Source: an uncultured Bacteroidia bacterium
Lineage (GTDB): Bacteria; Bacteroidota; Bacteroidia; Bacteroidales; Prolixibacteraceae
Assembly: GCA_903854235.1 (NCBI GenBank)
Contig: CAINVV010000035.1
Location: 1 to 35,523, forward strand
Length of the DNA: 35,523 nt
Reading direction: 5' to 3'
The notes beneath the pieces are model-generated. The model saw only the letters and a list, made by a program, of their open reading frames with translations. It did no database searches and was not told the origin of the DNA. The position numbers and the translations under genes are program-made. Below are positions 6,739 through 14,960 of this stretch, piece by piece. Each line of letters opens with the position of its first letter. The stretch's first letter is position 1.

Positions 6739-9678
6739 TCACCCTTTCGGATTGGGCTTGTACGGCAATTTTGCCATCTTCTCGACCTCTAACGAGGGAA
6801 AGCCGAACTCCTCCACCACCTTTCCCAGGATCAGGTAGACGCCCGGCCCCTTGAACGGATAATTTTTCAGGGAGTCGGGGAAATGCACCGTATCGAAGAA
6901 GTTGCCGGTCTGGTCGATGAAGGTGCCGAAGTGCATGATCTCCCTCTTGGAAGTGCGGACATATTTGATGGTGACCATCCTACCCACCATCCGGATTTTC
7001 CTGCCGAGATGCCGCAAAAGATCCCGCGCCATCACCTCTCCCCGGAAGCTGGTCTGGAGCAGGTCGAACATGCTCATCGTAACCGGAAAGCCCAGCAGCT
7101 CGATCTCGTCGTAGGCGTCTTCGATGGGAGAATAGTCAAGCACCGGCATCTCGAAACTCTTGTGCTCGGTCGGGAACATGCTGGCCGAATGGGTTCTGAC
7201 GGGCACCTTCCGCAGGTAGAGCTGCGACTCCCACAGGAGGGAACATTTGTTGGCTTCCAGCGTCCGGAAGGCCCCCAGGCGGACCAGGATCACCAGCTGC
7301 TCCTTGCCCACCGGCACCCGGTCGATGAATTCGTGGATGGAGCGGTACTCCCCGTGGCATTTGCGTTCGCTCAGGATCAGCTCGATGGTGGTGCTCTCCA
7401 GGTTCTGGACGTGGACGAATCCCATGAAGATGGTGGTACCGATGATCCGCGTGTGGAGCAGGCTCCTGTTGATGCAAGGCAGTTCGATGGTGGCACCCTG
7501 CCGCTGCGCCTCGTTGAAATAGACCCAGGTGTGGTAAAACCCGCCGAAATTATTGATCACGGCTACCATGAATTCGAGTGGATGGTGGGCCTTGAGGTAG
7601 AGGCTCTGGAAGCTCTCGACGGCATAGGAGGCCGAATGGGCCTTCGAGAAGGAGTAGCCCGCGAAGGATTCGATCTGCCGCCATACCTCCGCCGCCACCT
7701 CGTCGGAGCGGCCCAGCTCCCTGCAGTTGGCGAAATACTTCTCCTCGATCAGCCGGAACTCCCGGAGCGATCGGAATTTCCCCGACATCGCCCGGCGGAG
7801 CACATCGGCTTCGGCCAGATCCAGTCCGGCAAAATGGTGGGCCACCTTGATCACATCCTCCTGGAACACCATCACCCCGTAGGTCTCGCTCAGCTGCTCC
7901 TTCAGAACCGGATGGAGGTAGGTGAAGTCGTTGGGATGGTGGAACCGCCGGATGTACTCGCGCATCATCCCCGACTTGGCCACCCCGGGGCGGATGATCG
8001 AACTGGCCGCCACCAGGCTGATGTAGTTGTCGCACCGGAGCTTCTTCAGCAGTCCGCGCATCGCTGGGCTCTCGATGTAGAAACAGCCGATGGTCTCGCC
8101 ATCCTTCAGCTGCTGCCGGACCTTTGGATCCGCAAAGAACCTGTCGACCTGGTGAATGTCGATCTCCTTGCCACCGTTGTCGACGATGATTTCCACGGCC
8201 TCCCTGATGTGGCCAATCCCCCGCTGACTGAGGATATCCAGCTTCTCGAAACCCATCTCTTCTGCGATGTACATGTCCCACTGGGTGGTGAGAAAGCCCT
8301 TGGGGGGCATATCCAAAGCGGCATAGTAGGTGATGGGCTCTTCGGTCACGAGCATTCCTCCCGCGTGGATCGTCCGCATGTTGGGAAAATCGAGCACCTC
8401 CTGCCCCAGGGTCCGGATCATGTTGGCCGTGTCGTAGTTGTTGTAGCTGTTCCCTGGATCGTTCACCAGCAGGTCTATCTCCTCCTTGGGCAGGCCGAAC
8501 ACCTTGCCAAGTTCCCGGATGATCGACTTGTCGCGGAAGGTGGAGGTGGCACCAAGCAGGGCCGCATGGTTCTTTCCGTACCGTTTGAAGATGTAGTCCT
8601 GCACCTGGTCGCGGTCTTTCCACGAGAAATCGATGTCGAAATCGGGAGGACTGGTCCGCTTGGGATTGAGGAAACGTTCGAAATAGAGGTCCAGCTTGAT
8701 GGGATCCACGTCCGTGATCCGCAGGCAGTAGGCCACGATGCTGTTGGCGCCGCTCCCCCTTCCCACGTGGTAGAATCCCCGCGACATGCTGTAGTGGACG
8801 ATGTCCCAGGCGATCAGAAAATAGGAGGAGAAGCCGAGGTTGTCGATGATCTCCAGCTCGTGCCGGATCCGCTCCTTCGCGGTCTGGTTGTTTTTGCCGT
8901 AGCGGTAGAGCATCCCATCGTTGGCCAGCTTCTGCAGGAGCAGCCTGTCGTCCTCCTTGGTCTTGCTGTAGGTGCGCTTGTTCTTGCTGACTCTGAATTC
9001 GATGTCGATCGAACACTGCTCCATCAGCCACTCCGTATTCTCGATGATTTCGGGATAATGCTGAAAGATTTCGCGTAGTTTCCAGGGGGCGACCATCACC
9101 TGTTCGGGATCGGCAAACTGGTGGGGTTGCAGTTTGCTCAGCAGGGTGTTGTGGTCGATGGCCCGCAGGCATTTGTGGATCAGCAGCGACTTGTCGTCGA
9201 GGAAGGTGACGGGTTGCCAGACGACCAGTCTCTCGGGGTAGTCGCGGTATTCGGAGGTGACGAGCTTGTTGAGCTGGTGGGGACGGATACCCGTAAATTC
9301 GTTGTCGCCCAGAGCCGAGCCTGGCATCTTCCCGAAGGGATAGATCACGAATACCTGGCTGAAAGCGGGGGCCTCCTCCTCAAACTTTTCTCCGCTCAGG
9401 TTGTGTTGGGTGAGGTATTCGTTCAGCTCTTTCAGCCCCTCCCTGTTTTTGGCGATCCCGATAAAAAGCAGTTCGTCCCCATTTTTGAACTCCACCCCCG
9501 CAATGGGTTTGAGGTTCCGTTCCTTCGCCTTTTTGATCAGCTCCGGAATGCCCATGGAGGTGTTGATATCTGTCAGCGCCAGGGTGGTGATCCCCTGGAT
9601 GACGGCCTGGTCCAGCAGCTGGTCGAGGCTCATGGTCCCGTAGCGGAGGCTGTAGTAGGAGTGGGTGTTGAGGTACAT
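6739..9678 (-). CDS. dnaE: DnaE-family DNA polymerase III alpha subunit, short accessory (error-prone type) form
   Basis: At 979 residues this is clearly shorter than a replicative DnaE (about 1160). The N-terminal PHP domain is degenerate: MYLNTHS has Asn4 where the HxH metal motif has His, and TDI (37-38) replaces TDH, so PHP metal chemistry is probably lost. The polymerase core is intact: PPDFDIDF supplies the catalytic Asp pair (348, 350), and the third Asp is likely D481 in KLDILSQRG. The GRGSGANS and HAGGM motifs are present. An OB-fold region lies at about 865-960, and the C terminus is short, without a tau-binding extension. The Y-family polymerase gene is 162 bp upstream on the same strand, and an S24 regulator gene is divergent from that. 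By analogy with ImuB-DnaE2 cassettes, I infer translesion or damage-induced synthesis and not bulk replication. Both gene ends touch AGTGAAA arrays. Confidence 0.88.
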   Translation of the reverse strand: MYLNTHSYYSLRYGTMSLDQLLDQAVIQGITTLALTDINTSMGIPELIKKAKERNLKPIAGVEFKNGDELLFIGIAKNREGLKELNEYLTQHNLSGEKFEEEAPAFSQVFVIYPFGKMPGSALGDNEFTGIRPHQLNKLVTSEYRDYPERLVVWQPVTFLDDKSLLIHKCLRAIDHNTLLSKLQPHQFADPEQVMVAPWKLREIFQHYPEIIENTEWLMEQCSIDIEFRVSKNKRTYSKTKEDDRLLLQKLANDGMLYRYGKNNQTAKERIRHELEIIDNLGFSSYFLIAWDIVHYSMSRGFYHVGRGSGANSIVAYCLRITDVDPIKLDLYFERFLNPKRTSPPDFDIDFSWKDRDQVQDYIFKRYGKNHAALLGATSTFRDKSIIRELGKVFGLPKEEIDLLVNDPGNSYNNYDTANMIRTLGQEVLDFPNMRTIHAGGMLVTEEPITYYAALDMPPKGFLTTQWDMYIAEEMGFEKLDILSQRGIGHIREAVEIIVDNGGKEIDIHQVDRFFADPKVRQQLKDGETIGCFYIESPAMRGLLKKLRCDNYISLVAASSIIRPGVAKSGMMREYIRRFHHPNDFTYLHPVLKEQLSETYGVMVFQEDVIKVAHHFAGLDLAEADVLRRAMSGKFRSLREFRLIEEKYFANCRELGRSDEVAAEVWRQIESFAGYSFSKAHSASYAVESFQSLYLKAHHPLEFMVAVINNFGGFYHTWVYFNEAQRQGATIELPCINRSLLHTRIIGTTIFMGFVHVQNLESTTIELILSERKCHGEYRSIHEFIDRVPVGKEQLVILVRLGAFRTLEANKCSLLWESQLYLRKVPVRTHSASMFPTEHKSFEMPVLDYSPIEDAYDEIELLGFPVTMSMFDLLQTSFRGEVMARDLLRHLGRKIRMVGRMVTIKYVRTSKREIMHFGTFIDQTGNFFDTVHFPDSLKNYPFKGPGVYLILGKVVEEFGFPSLEVEKMAKLPYKPNPKG

Positions 9679-9679
9679 G

Positions 9680-9746
9680 GGGAGTGAAAAATGAAAAGTG
9701 AAAAGTGAAGAGTGAAGAGTTGAGAGGGGATGACGGGGAAGATAGG
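9680..9746 (+). repeat. Composite repeat, copy R5, at the dnaE start codon
   Basis: GTGAAAA units begin 2 bp outside the dnaE ATG, running away from the gene, followed by GAAGAGTGAAGAG words and a tail GGGGAAGAT. The first 30 bases equal those of R3. This is the one copy that sits at a start codon, so dnaE lacks a normal A-rich leader. Confidence 0.7.
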
Positions 9747-9778
9747 AAGACTTTAGGACTGTAAGACTAGGGGACTGG
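9747..9778. repeat. Low-complexity GACTTTAGG-type word array
   Basis: GAAGACTTTAGGACTGTAAG and following bases form about four degenerate 8-9 base words of the GACTNTAGG type, directly after R5 in the space between polIV and dnaE. No coding potential. Confidence 0.45.
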
Positions 9779-9792
9779 CGGACAAAGAAACC

Positions 9793-9838
9793 GGTCCCTG
9801 AGCGAGGTGGTCCCTGAGCGAAGCCGAAGGGTCGAAGG
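9793..9838. repeat. GGTCCCTGAGCGA repeat element
   Basis: GGTCCCTGAGCGA occurs twice (9793-9805 and 9809-9821), followed by AGCCGAAGGGTCGAAGG, and ends 2 bp before the polIV stop. Similar CCCTGAGCGAAGCCGAAGGG words occur as dispersed intergenic repeats in many bacteria; here it could also act as a 3' end structure. Confidence 0.5.
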
Positions 9839-9840
9839 TG

Positions 9841-10998
9841 CTATTTCGCCATCATGCCCGAGGCCCGCCGGATCGCTCCCGGCCCGAATCGAAGCCGGAT
9901 CTTGTCCATGGCGAGATAGAGTTTGATCCGCTCCTCGTTGTCTTCGAACAGGTCGAGCTGCTGCACCCCGTGGATCAATCCGCCCAGCTTCACCCCTACC
10001 AGCCGGATCAGCATCCTTCGCTCGTACAACCGCTTGAACAGCTCCCTGACGACACCGATCAGGACGTGGTCGAAGGAGGTGTAGGGGATCTTTTTCTGCA
10101 GCGTGTGCGTGTCGTAGTTGGCGTAACGGATCTTCACCGTCACCACGGAGGTGAGCTTCTCATTTTTTCGAAGCTTGAAGCAGAGCTTCTCCGTCATCGA
10201 GATCATCAGCTGGTCGAGCATCGCCACGTCGATGGTATCGGTCTCGAAGGTCCGCTCCTTACTGATCGACTTCTCCTCGCTGTAGGGCACCACCGGAGTG
10301 AAATCGATGCCGTGGGCCCTTCGCCAGATCTCGATGCCGTTTTGGCCCAGCACACTCTGCACCATCTCAAGAGGAACGGCGCTCAGGGTCTGGATCGTCG
10401 AGACGCCCATCGACCGAAGCAGCTGGTAGGTCTTGCTCCCCACTCCGGGAATCTTTTTAATCGACAGAGGATTCAGGAAGGGTTGCACCCACTCTTTGTC
10501 GACGTGCTTCTCCCCGTTGGGTTTTGCCTCGCCTGTGGCAATCTTGCTCACCGTTTTGTTGACGGAGAGGCCGAAGGAGATGGGCAGCCCCGTTTCACTG
10601 ATGATCGACTGGCGCAACTCGTGCGACCATTTGAGGGCTCCCCAGTAGCGGTCGATCCCGGTAATGTCGAGGTAGTGCTCGTCGATGGAGGCCTTCTCGT
10701 ACATCGGGGCCTTGTCGGCGATCACCTCCGTCACCAGTTTGGAATATTTGCTGTAGGAGTCCATGTCGCCACGGATCACGACGGCATCGCGGCAGAGGTT
10801 CAGCGCCATCTTCATCGGCATGGCCGAATGAACCCCGAACTTCCGTGCCTCGTAGCTGCAACTGGCCACCACCCCGCGGTCGGAGACTCCCCCGATGACC
10901 ACGGGTTTGCCGATGAGATCCGAATTGAGCAACCGCTCCACGGATACGAAAAACGTATCCAGATCCATGTGCAAGATTGTCCTGTCCTGAAGTTGCAT
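9841..10998 (-). CDS. dinB: Y-family DNA polymerase (Pol IV/DinB-like)
   Basis: This 385-residue translesion polymerase has the palm motif HMDLDTFFVSVE (catalytic Asp near residue 12 and Phe steric gate) and SIDEHYLDIT, which supplies the second acidic pair; His replaces the usual Ala/Gly of SIDEAYLD. A helix-hairpin-helix (IKKIPGVGSKTYQLLRSMG) and little-finger domain follow. QLDLF at 347-351 is a canonical beta-clamp-binding motif. It is not at the very end: 34 residues follow (AMDKIRLRFGPGAIRRASG), resembling the UmuC/ImuB-type tail more than E. coli DinB. The gene is divergent from the S24 regulator and upstream of dnaE on the same strand, so a shared damage-tolerance operon is likely. 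The start agrees with the family N terminus. Confidence 0.92.
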   Translation of the reverse strand: MQLQDRTILHMDLDTFFVSVERLLNSDLIGKPVVIGGVSDRGVVASCSYEARKFGVHSAMPMKMALNLCRDAVVIRGDMDSYSKYSKLVTEVIADKAPMYEKASIDEHYLDITGIDRYWGALKWSHELRQSIISETGLPISFGLSVNKTVSKIATGEAKPNGEKHVDKEWVQPFLNPLSIKKIPGVGSKTYQLLRSMGVSTIQTLSAVPLEMVQSVLGQNGIEIWRRAHGIDFTPVVPYSEEKSISKERTFETDTIDVAMLDQLMISMTEKLCFKLRKNEKLTSVVTVKIRYANYDTHTLQKKIPYTSFDHVLIGVVRELFKRLYERRMLIRLVGVKLGGLIHGVQQLDLFEDNEERIKLYLAMDKIRLRFGPGAIRRASGMMAK

Positions 10999-11071
10999 GT
11001 TCGACGAAGGTTGCCTGTTAAGATAAAATTCTACCCGGATTCTTGTTTCATTCGGAATAAATAGCTACATT

Positions 11072-11103
11072 TGACTATATTTTTGTCATTTGTACGACTA
11101 CAA
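11072..11103 (+). promoter_or_regulatory. S24 regulator promoter with candidate operator
   Basis: TATTTTTG at 11078-11085 matches the -7 consensus TAnnTTTG and is framed by TGAC-N9-GTCA (11072-11088). Just downstream, over the expected transcription start, lies the perfect dyad TTGTA-CGAC-TACAA (11090-11103). No good -33 box is seen. The position suits autorepression by the divergent regulator and could also control polIV-dnaE on the other strand. Confidence 0.5.
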
Positions 11104-11130
11104 TATAATCTACTTTAAACAATTCTGTAC

Positions 11131-11934
11131 ATGTTTCTCTCGGAAAATTTAAAATTTTTGCGAAAAAGGCGGAGGCTGACGCAGCAGGACCTTGCGGAGA
11201 TGCTGAATACCAAGCGATCGAGCATCAACAATTACGAGAACGGCACCACCTTTCCTCCTGTGAACATCCTGATCGGCCTCTCCGACCTGTTTCACCTCTC
11301 CATCGACACGTTGGTGCGCATCAACCTGCCGGGGTTACGGGAGAGCCAGATGTATGTCATCGAGCACGGCTCCGATGTGTTTGTGAAGGGGAACGAGGTG
11401 CGGGTACTGGCCACTACCGTGGATGCGCGGAACAAGGAGAACATCGAGATTGTCTCCATCAAGGCGAAGGCCGGTTACACCACCGGCTATTTCGATCCGG
11501 AGTTCATCTCCGCACTGCCCAACTTCCAGCTTCCGATGCTGACCAGGGAGAAAAAATACCGTGCCTTTCAGATTTCAGGCGATTCGATGCTGCCGGTCCG
11601 CGACAAAAGCTGGGTGGTTGGGGAGTATGTGCAGGATCTGCACACCATCAAGGACGATCACCCCTACATCGTGCTGACGCTGAACGAAGGGGTGGTCTTC
11701 AAAAATGTCAGGAACGAACTGGCCGAAAAAGGCAGTCTGCGGATGATCTCCCTCAACACCGAGTATGATCCCTACGATCTCCCCATCGGTGAAATCAGGG
11801 AGGTGTGGAAATTTGTGCTTTATATCACCGACGAGATTCCGGAATCGGCCGACAACCAGCAGATCTACAAAAAACTGGAGCAAATTCAGCAGGAGATCGG
11901 GAAAATGAGGAACCAGGCAGCGAATCAGACCTAA
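11131..11934 (+). CDS. LexA/UmuD-like regulator: HTH XRE plus S24 self-cleaving peptidase
   Basis: This 267-residue protein joins an XRE helix-turn-helix (about 5-57, RRLTQQDLAEMLNTKRSSINNYENG) to an S24 peptidase domain. The catalytic Ser152 is in FQISGDSMLP and the Lys191 in GVVFKNV; A114-G115 in IKAKAGYTTG is a plausible self-cleavage site, as in LexA Ala-Gly. A short coiled-coil tail (about 240-262) follows, unusual for LexA itself. The architecture is that of phage CI/LexA-like repressors that lose function upon RecA-stimulated cleavage. Because it is divergent from polIV and dnaE with a palindrome between, I infer that it represses this mutagenesis cassette and its own gene. It is convergent with the PAS kinase gene, 27 bp apart. 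DNA-binding specificity is not known. Confidence 0.88.
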   Translation: MFLSENLKFLRKRRRLTQQDLAEMLNTKRSSINNYENGTTFPPVNILIGLSDLFHLSIDTLVRINLPGLRESQMYVIEHGSDVFVKGNEVRVLATTVDARNKENIEIVSIKAKAGYTTGYFDPEFISALPNFQLPMLTREKKYRAFQISGDSMLPVRDKSWVVGEYVQDLHTIKDDHPYIVLTLNEGVVFKNVRNELAEKGSLRMISLNTEYDPYDLPIGEIREVWKFVLYITDEIPESADNQQIYKKLEQIQQEIGKMRNQAANQT

Positions 11935-11961
11935 AAATTGTCAGCTGGGGAAAGGTTCATT

Positions 11962-14577
11962 TCAGATTGGATTTTTTTCAATAAAAACCGGGACCGTAAA
12001 ACGGAAGGTTGAACCTTCGTTTACGACACTCTCGACAACGATCTCCCCGCCCATTTTTTCCACGAAATCCCTGCAAAGCAACAGCCCCAACCCGGCGCTC
12101 AACTCGCCTGCCGTACCGGGTCGTTTGGTATTGACATCGAGGCGAAACAGGTTGTTCCGCATGGTTTCACTCATTCCGATTCCGGTATCTTTGACAGTTA
12201 TTTGGATCAGGTTATCGATGCGGAGGGCAGATATTTCGACGTTCCCGCCACTTACTGTAAACTTGATGGCATTGGAGGTCAGGTTCCGGATGATCGTCTG
12301 GAACATATGAAGATCCGCTACGATAAAAGTCGCTGCATCGAGATTCAATTCCAATTCTATGGACTTTTGATGTGCGGGCTCCTCCAGGACCAAAACGCTT
12401 TCCCGGATGACCTTGCTCAGGGAAAGGGGTCGGGGATTGCATACGACCAGCCCGCGTTTCATTTGAGACCAGTCCAGCAAGCTCTCCAGCAAATTATAGG
12501 TATGATGTGCCGATTTATTCAGCTCTGCGGAGAATCGCTTCATTTCGTCCAGCGACAGATCCAGGGTCTCATCCGTCATCAGGTCCGTTAATCCCATCAA
12601 ACCATTGAAAGGACTGCGGAGCTCGTGTGCGAGGATGGAAAAAAATTTATCCTTTTCGGCATTGATTTGCTGAAGTTCTTCGTTCTTCGCCTTGATCTCC
12701 GATTCGATCTGCTTGCGCGCAGTAATATCCCTCGAGGAGGCGCACTGAAAGTCCTGTCCTTCAAGAACCACCTTCGAGGTTTTGATTTCCACATCGATGA
12801 CTGAACCATCCTTCCGTCGATGACTGGTCTCAAAAACAGACGAAGCTTGGGTTGCCTCCCTTACTTTTTCCATTAATTCTTCGCCTTCCCATTTTGCATC
12901 CCAATCACTTACCTTCAGTAGAGTAGATTCCTCCCTTGAATGACCAAGCATGAAGTAAAAAGCATCATTGGCTTCTACCAATCTTCCTTCCATATCCAGG
13001 ATATGAATGCCATCATTGGTCACACTGAGAATCGTCTGGTACCGGAATGCAAGGTTTGCAATTTGAGCCTCTGTTTTTATTCGTTCTGAAATATCCTGTT
13101 TGATGGCAAGATAGTTTCTGGTTTGACCATCGGAGTCGGTGATGGGTGCAATTTCGCAATCTTCCCAATAGAGTTCTCCACTCTTTTTTCGGTTGCGTAA
13201 AGTTCCTTTCCAACTCTTTCCCTTGGTGATGCTTTTCCACAAGGACCGATAATCGTCCACAGGTGTCTCTCCCGACTTCATTAACCTGATATTCTTGCCA
13301 AGCAATTCCGTTCGATCAAAACCCGTGATTTCGCAGGTTTTGGGATTGGCATATTCAATATCCCCTTCCAGGTTGGTGATTAAAATGCTTACCGGACTTT
13401 GCTCTACCGCCTTCGTCAGATTTCGCATGGTTTCTTCTACCGTCTTCAACTCCGTGATGTCGACACAGGAACCTATGTACCCCATGAATGCTCCCTCTTC
13501 CGTGAAGCGCGGCACGCCATTGTCCAGCAACCAGTGATACCTTCCATCAGCGTGCATCAGCCTGTATTCCATTCTGAACTCTTTCCTGTCGCGGAAGGAT
13601 TTCAGATAAATTTCCAGACATCTTTTGAAATCTTCCGGATGGACACCCTCTGACCAACCATTGCCCAACTCCTGTTCCAGGGTTCGGCCGGTAAAGGTTA
13701 GCCACGATTTGTTGAAGTAATCACACAGGGTATCCGTACCGGAGGTCCATATCAATACCGGGGCCGAATCTGCCATCCGCTTGAACCTGGCTTCACTCTC
13801 GCGCAGTGCGGACTCCTTCTCCTTTCTTTCTGTGATGTCGGTGATGATGGCCCATAATCCTGTTGCCACGCCGTTGTCATCCCTGATCAGCCAGGCCCGG
13901 ACGGAAATCGGAAAGATGGATCCGTCTTTCCGGATGTATTCCTTTTCATACTCCTCCGAATAACCAAGCGGTATGATCTGAGTCCGAAGGATGTTTTCTT
14001 CAAAGGTGTGCCATCTGGCGGGTGTCAGCTCCTGGTAAGTCACCCTTTTCATTTCATCCTTGGTGTATCCCAGAAGATCGATGCACCTGCCGTTGCATTC
14101 CTGAAAAGTACCTTCCATATCCGTAAAAACGACCAGGTTTCGCATCGACTCATACAATCCGTGGTATTTTTCTTCACTCTCCTTCAACTGATCCTCAGCC
14201 TGTTTCCGGTGCGTAATGTCCCTGAGAATGCACATCAGCTGCCAGTTTTCATCGTTCCTGATCCCTGACACAGACAATTCAAGGTGGATGCTATTTTCAT
14301 CCCTGTGTCGGGCCACCACTTCCACGGTTGTGTTTAATACCCTTTCGGTCCCTGAGTTGAGAAAATCTCTCAAGCGGGAATTGTTTGAATCCTCATTGTG
14401 CTGAGGGAGAATTATTTCCTGAATATTTTTACCAATTATTTCCTCCTTGCGATAACCCATAATTTGCTCCGCAGCTTGGTTCCAAAAGGTGATGGAACCC
14501 TTTTTGTTCATCATAAGGATGGCATCTGTCGATGTCTCTGATATGATTCCAAAATAATCAATTTGGTTGTGGGTCAT
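11962..14577 (-). CDS. Soluble multi-PAS sensor histidine kinase
   Basis: This 871-residue protein has no transmembrane segment. Five PAS/PAC units can be read, at about 5-125, 133-255, 260-380, 385-505 and 510-635; the third is of the PAS_3 type (GNGWSEGVHPED). The kinase core follows: H-box FFSILAHELRSPFNGL with phospho-acceptor His651, N-box NLTSNAIKF (Asn769), G1 DTGIGM (Asp797) and G2 AGLGLLL. There is no receiver domain and no response regulator gene nearby, so it is an orphan cytoplasmic kinase whose partner is elsewhere. PAS ligands or cofactors cannot be told from the sequence. It is convergent with the S24 regulator gene. Two overlapping palindromes lie about 105 bp upstream of the start codon. 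Confidence 0.9.
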   Translation of the reverse strand: MTHNQIDYFGIISETSTDAILMMNKKGSITFWNQAAEQIMGYRKEEIIGKNIQEIILPQHNEDSNNSRLRDFLNSGTERVLNTTVEVVARHRDENSIHLELSVSGIRNDENWQLMCILRDITHRKQAEDQLKESEEKYHGLYESMRNLVVFTDMEGTFQECNGRCIDLLGYTKDEMKRVTYQELTPARWHTFEENILRTQIIPLGYSEEYEKEYIRKDGSIFPISVRAWLIRDDNGVATGLWAIITDITERKEKESALRESEARFKRMADSAPVLIWTSGTDTLCDYFNKSWLTFTGRTLEQELGNGWSEGVHPEDFKRCLEIYLKSFRDRKEFRMEYRLMHADGRYHWLLDNGVPRFTEEGAFMGYIGSCVDITELKTVEETMRNLTKAVEQSPVSILITNLEGDIEYANPKTCEITGFDRTELLGKNIRLMKSGETPVDDYRSLWKSITKGKSWKGTLRNRKKSGELYWEDCEIAPITDSDGQTRNYLAIKQDISERIKTEAQIANLAFRYQTILSVTNDGIHILDMEGRLVEANDAFYFMLGHSREESTLLKVSDWDAKWEGEELMEKVREATQASSVFETSHRRKDGSVIDVEIKTSKVVLEGQDFQCASSRDITARKQIESEIKAKNEELQQINAEKDKFFSILAHELRSPFNGLMGLTDLMTDETLDLSLDEMKRFSAELNKSAHHTYNLLESLLDWSQMKRGLVVCNPRPLSLSKVIRESVLVLEEPAHQKSIELELNLDAATFIVADLHMFQTIIRNLTSNAIKFTVSGGNVEISALRIDNLIQITVKDTGIGMSETMRNNLFRLDVNTKRPGTAGELSAGLGLLLCRDFVEKMGGEIVVESVVNEGSTFRFTVPVFIEKNPI

Positions 14578-14682
14578 TCGAAAATAATTTAATTTAGATG
14601 TACAGATCTGATCCAGCTCTTTGCCAGAATTTTATTGACAGGGATCAGGTATTCTGACAATTGAAATGCTTTTTGAAATATT

Positions 14683-14710
14683 TTTGTAATCATTACAAAT
14701 TACTAATTTG
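14683..14710. promoter_or_regulatory. Two overlapping perfect palindromes upstream of the PAS kinase
   Basis: TTTGTAAT-C-ATTACAAA (14683-14699) and CAAATTA-C-TAATTTG (14696-14710) overlap and share ATTAC half-sites. They sit in the 327-bp space between the kinase start (14577) and the S9 peptidase terminator (14905), which shows no other feature. An operator is the likeliest reading; an RNA switch between two hairpins is possible. Confidence 0.5.
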
Positions 14711-14904
14711 AATCGCTAAGGAACAAAAATTCTGAAACCTATCTGTCTAGATATCGTGGTCACAACATGGACAGAAATTCATTTTTCAGCCATCCTAAAT
14801 CGGAAAGTAGTCAGTAAATTCCTATTTCCCGCTGGATCTCTTACCAATTGCCAAATATCCCAATCAGCCAGAATAGCAGAAAAAGTTCGCTGGGATGAAA
14901 AAAA

Positions 14905-14939
14905 CAGGGCGGCTCTTTCTGCCTGAAAGAACCGCCCTG
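14905..14939 (-). terminator. Rho-independent terminator of the S9 peptidase gene
   Basis: Stem CAGGGCGG(c)TCTTTC pairs with GAAAGA(a)CCGCCCTG around a TGCCT loop, one mismatch. On the minus strand it is followed by TTTTTTTCATC, 21 bp after the stop codon. Confidence 0.88.
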
Positions 14940-14960
14940 AAATAAAAACGAAAGGAAAAT

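Noticed and set aside
6883-9078. 731-residue plus-strand ORF opposite dnaE
   Set aside because: It is antisense to a clear DnaE with catalytic motifs; GC-rich codons leave the opposite strand open. The translation has no recognisable domain.
9838-11064. 408-residue plus-strand ORF opposite polIV
   Set aside because: It is a shadow of the Pol IV reading frame; it runs on through the divergent promoter region and shows no family signature.
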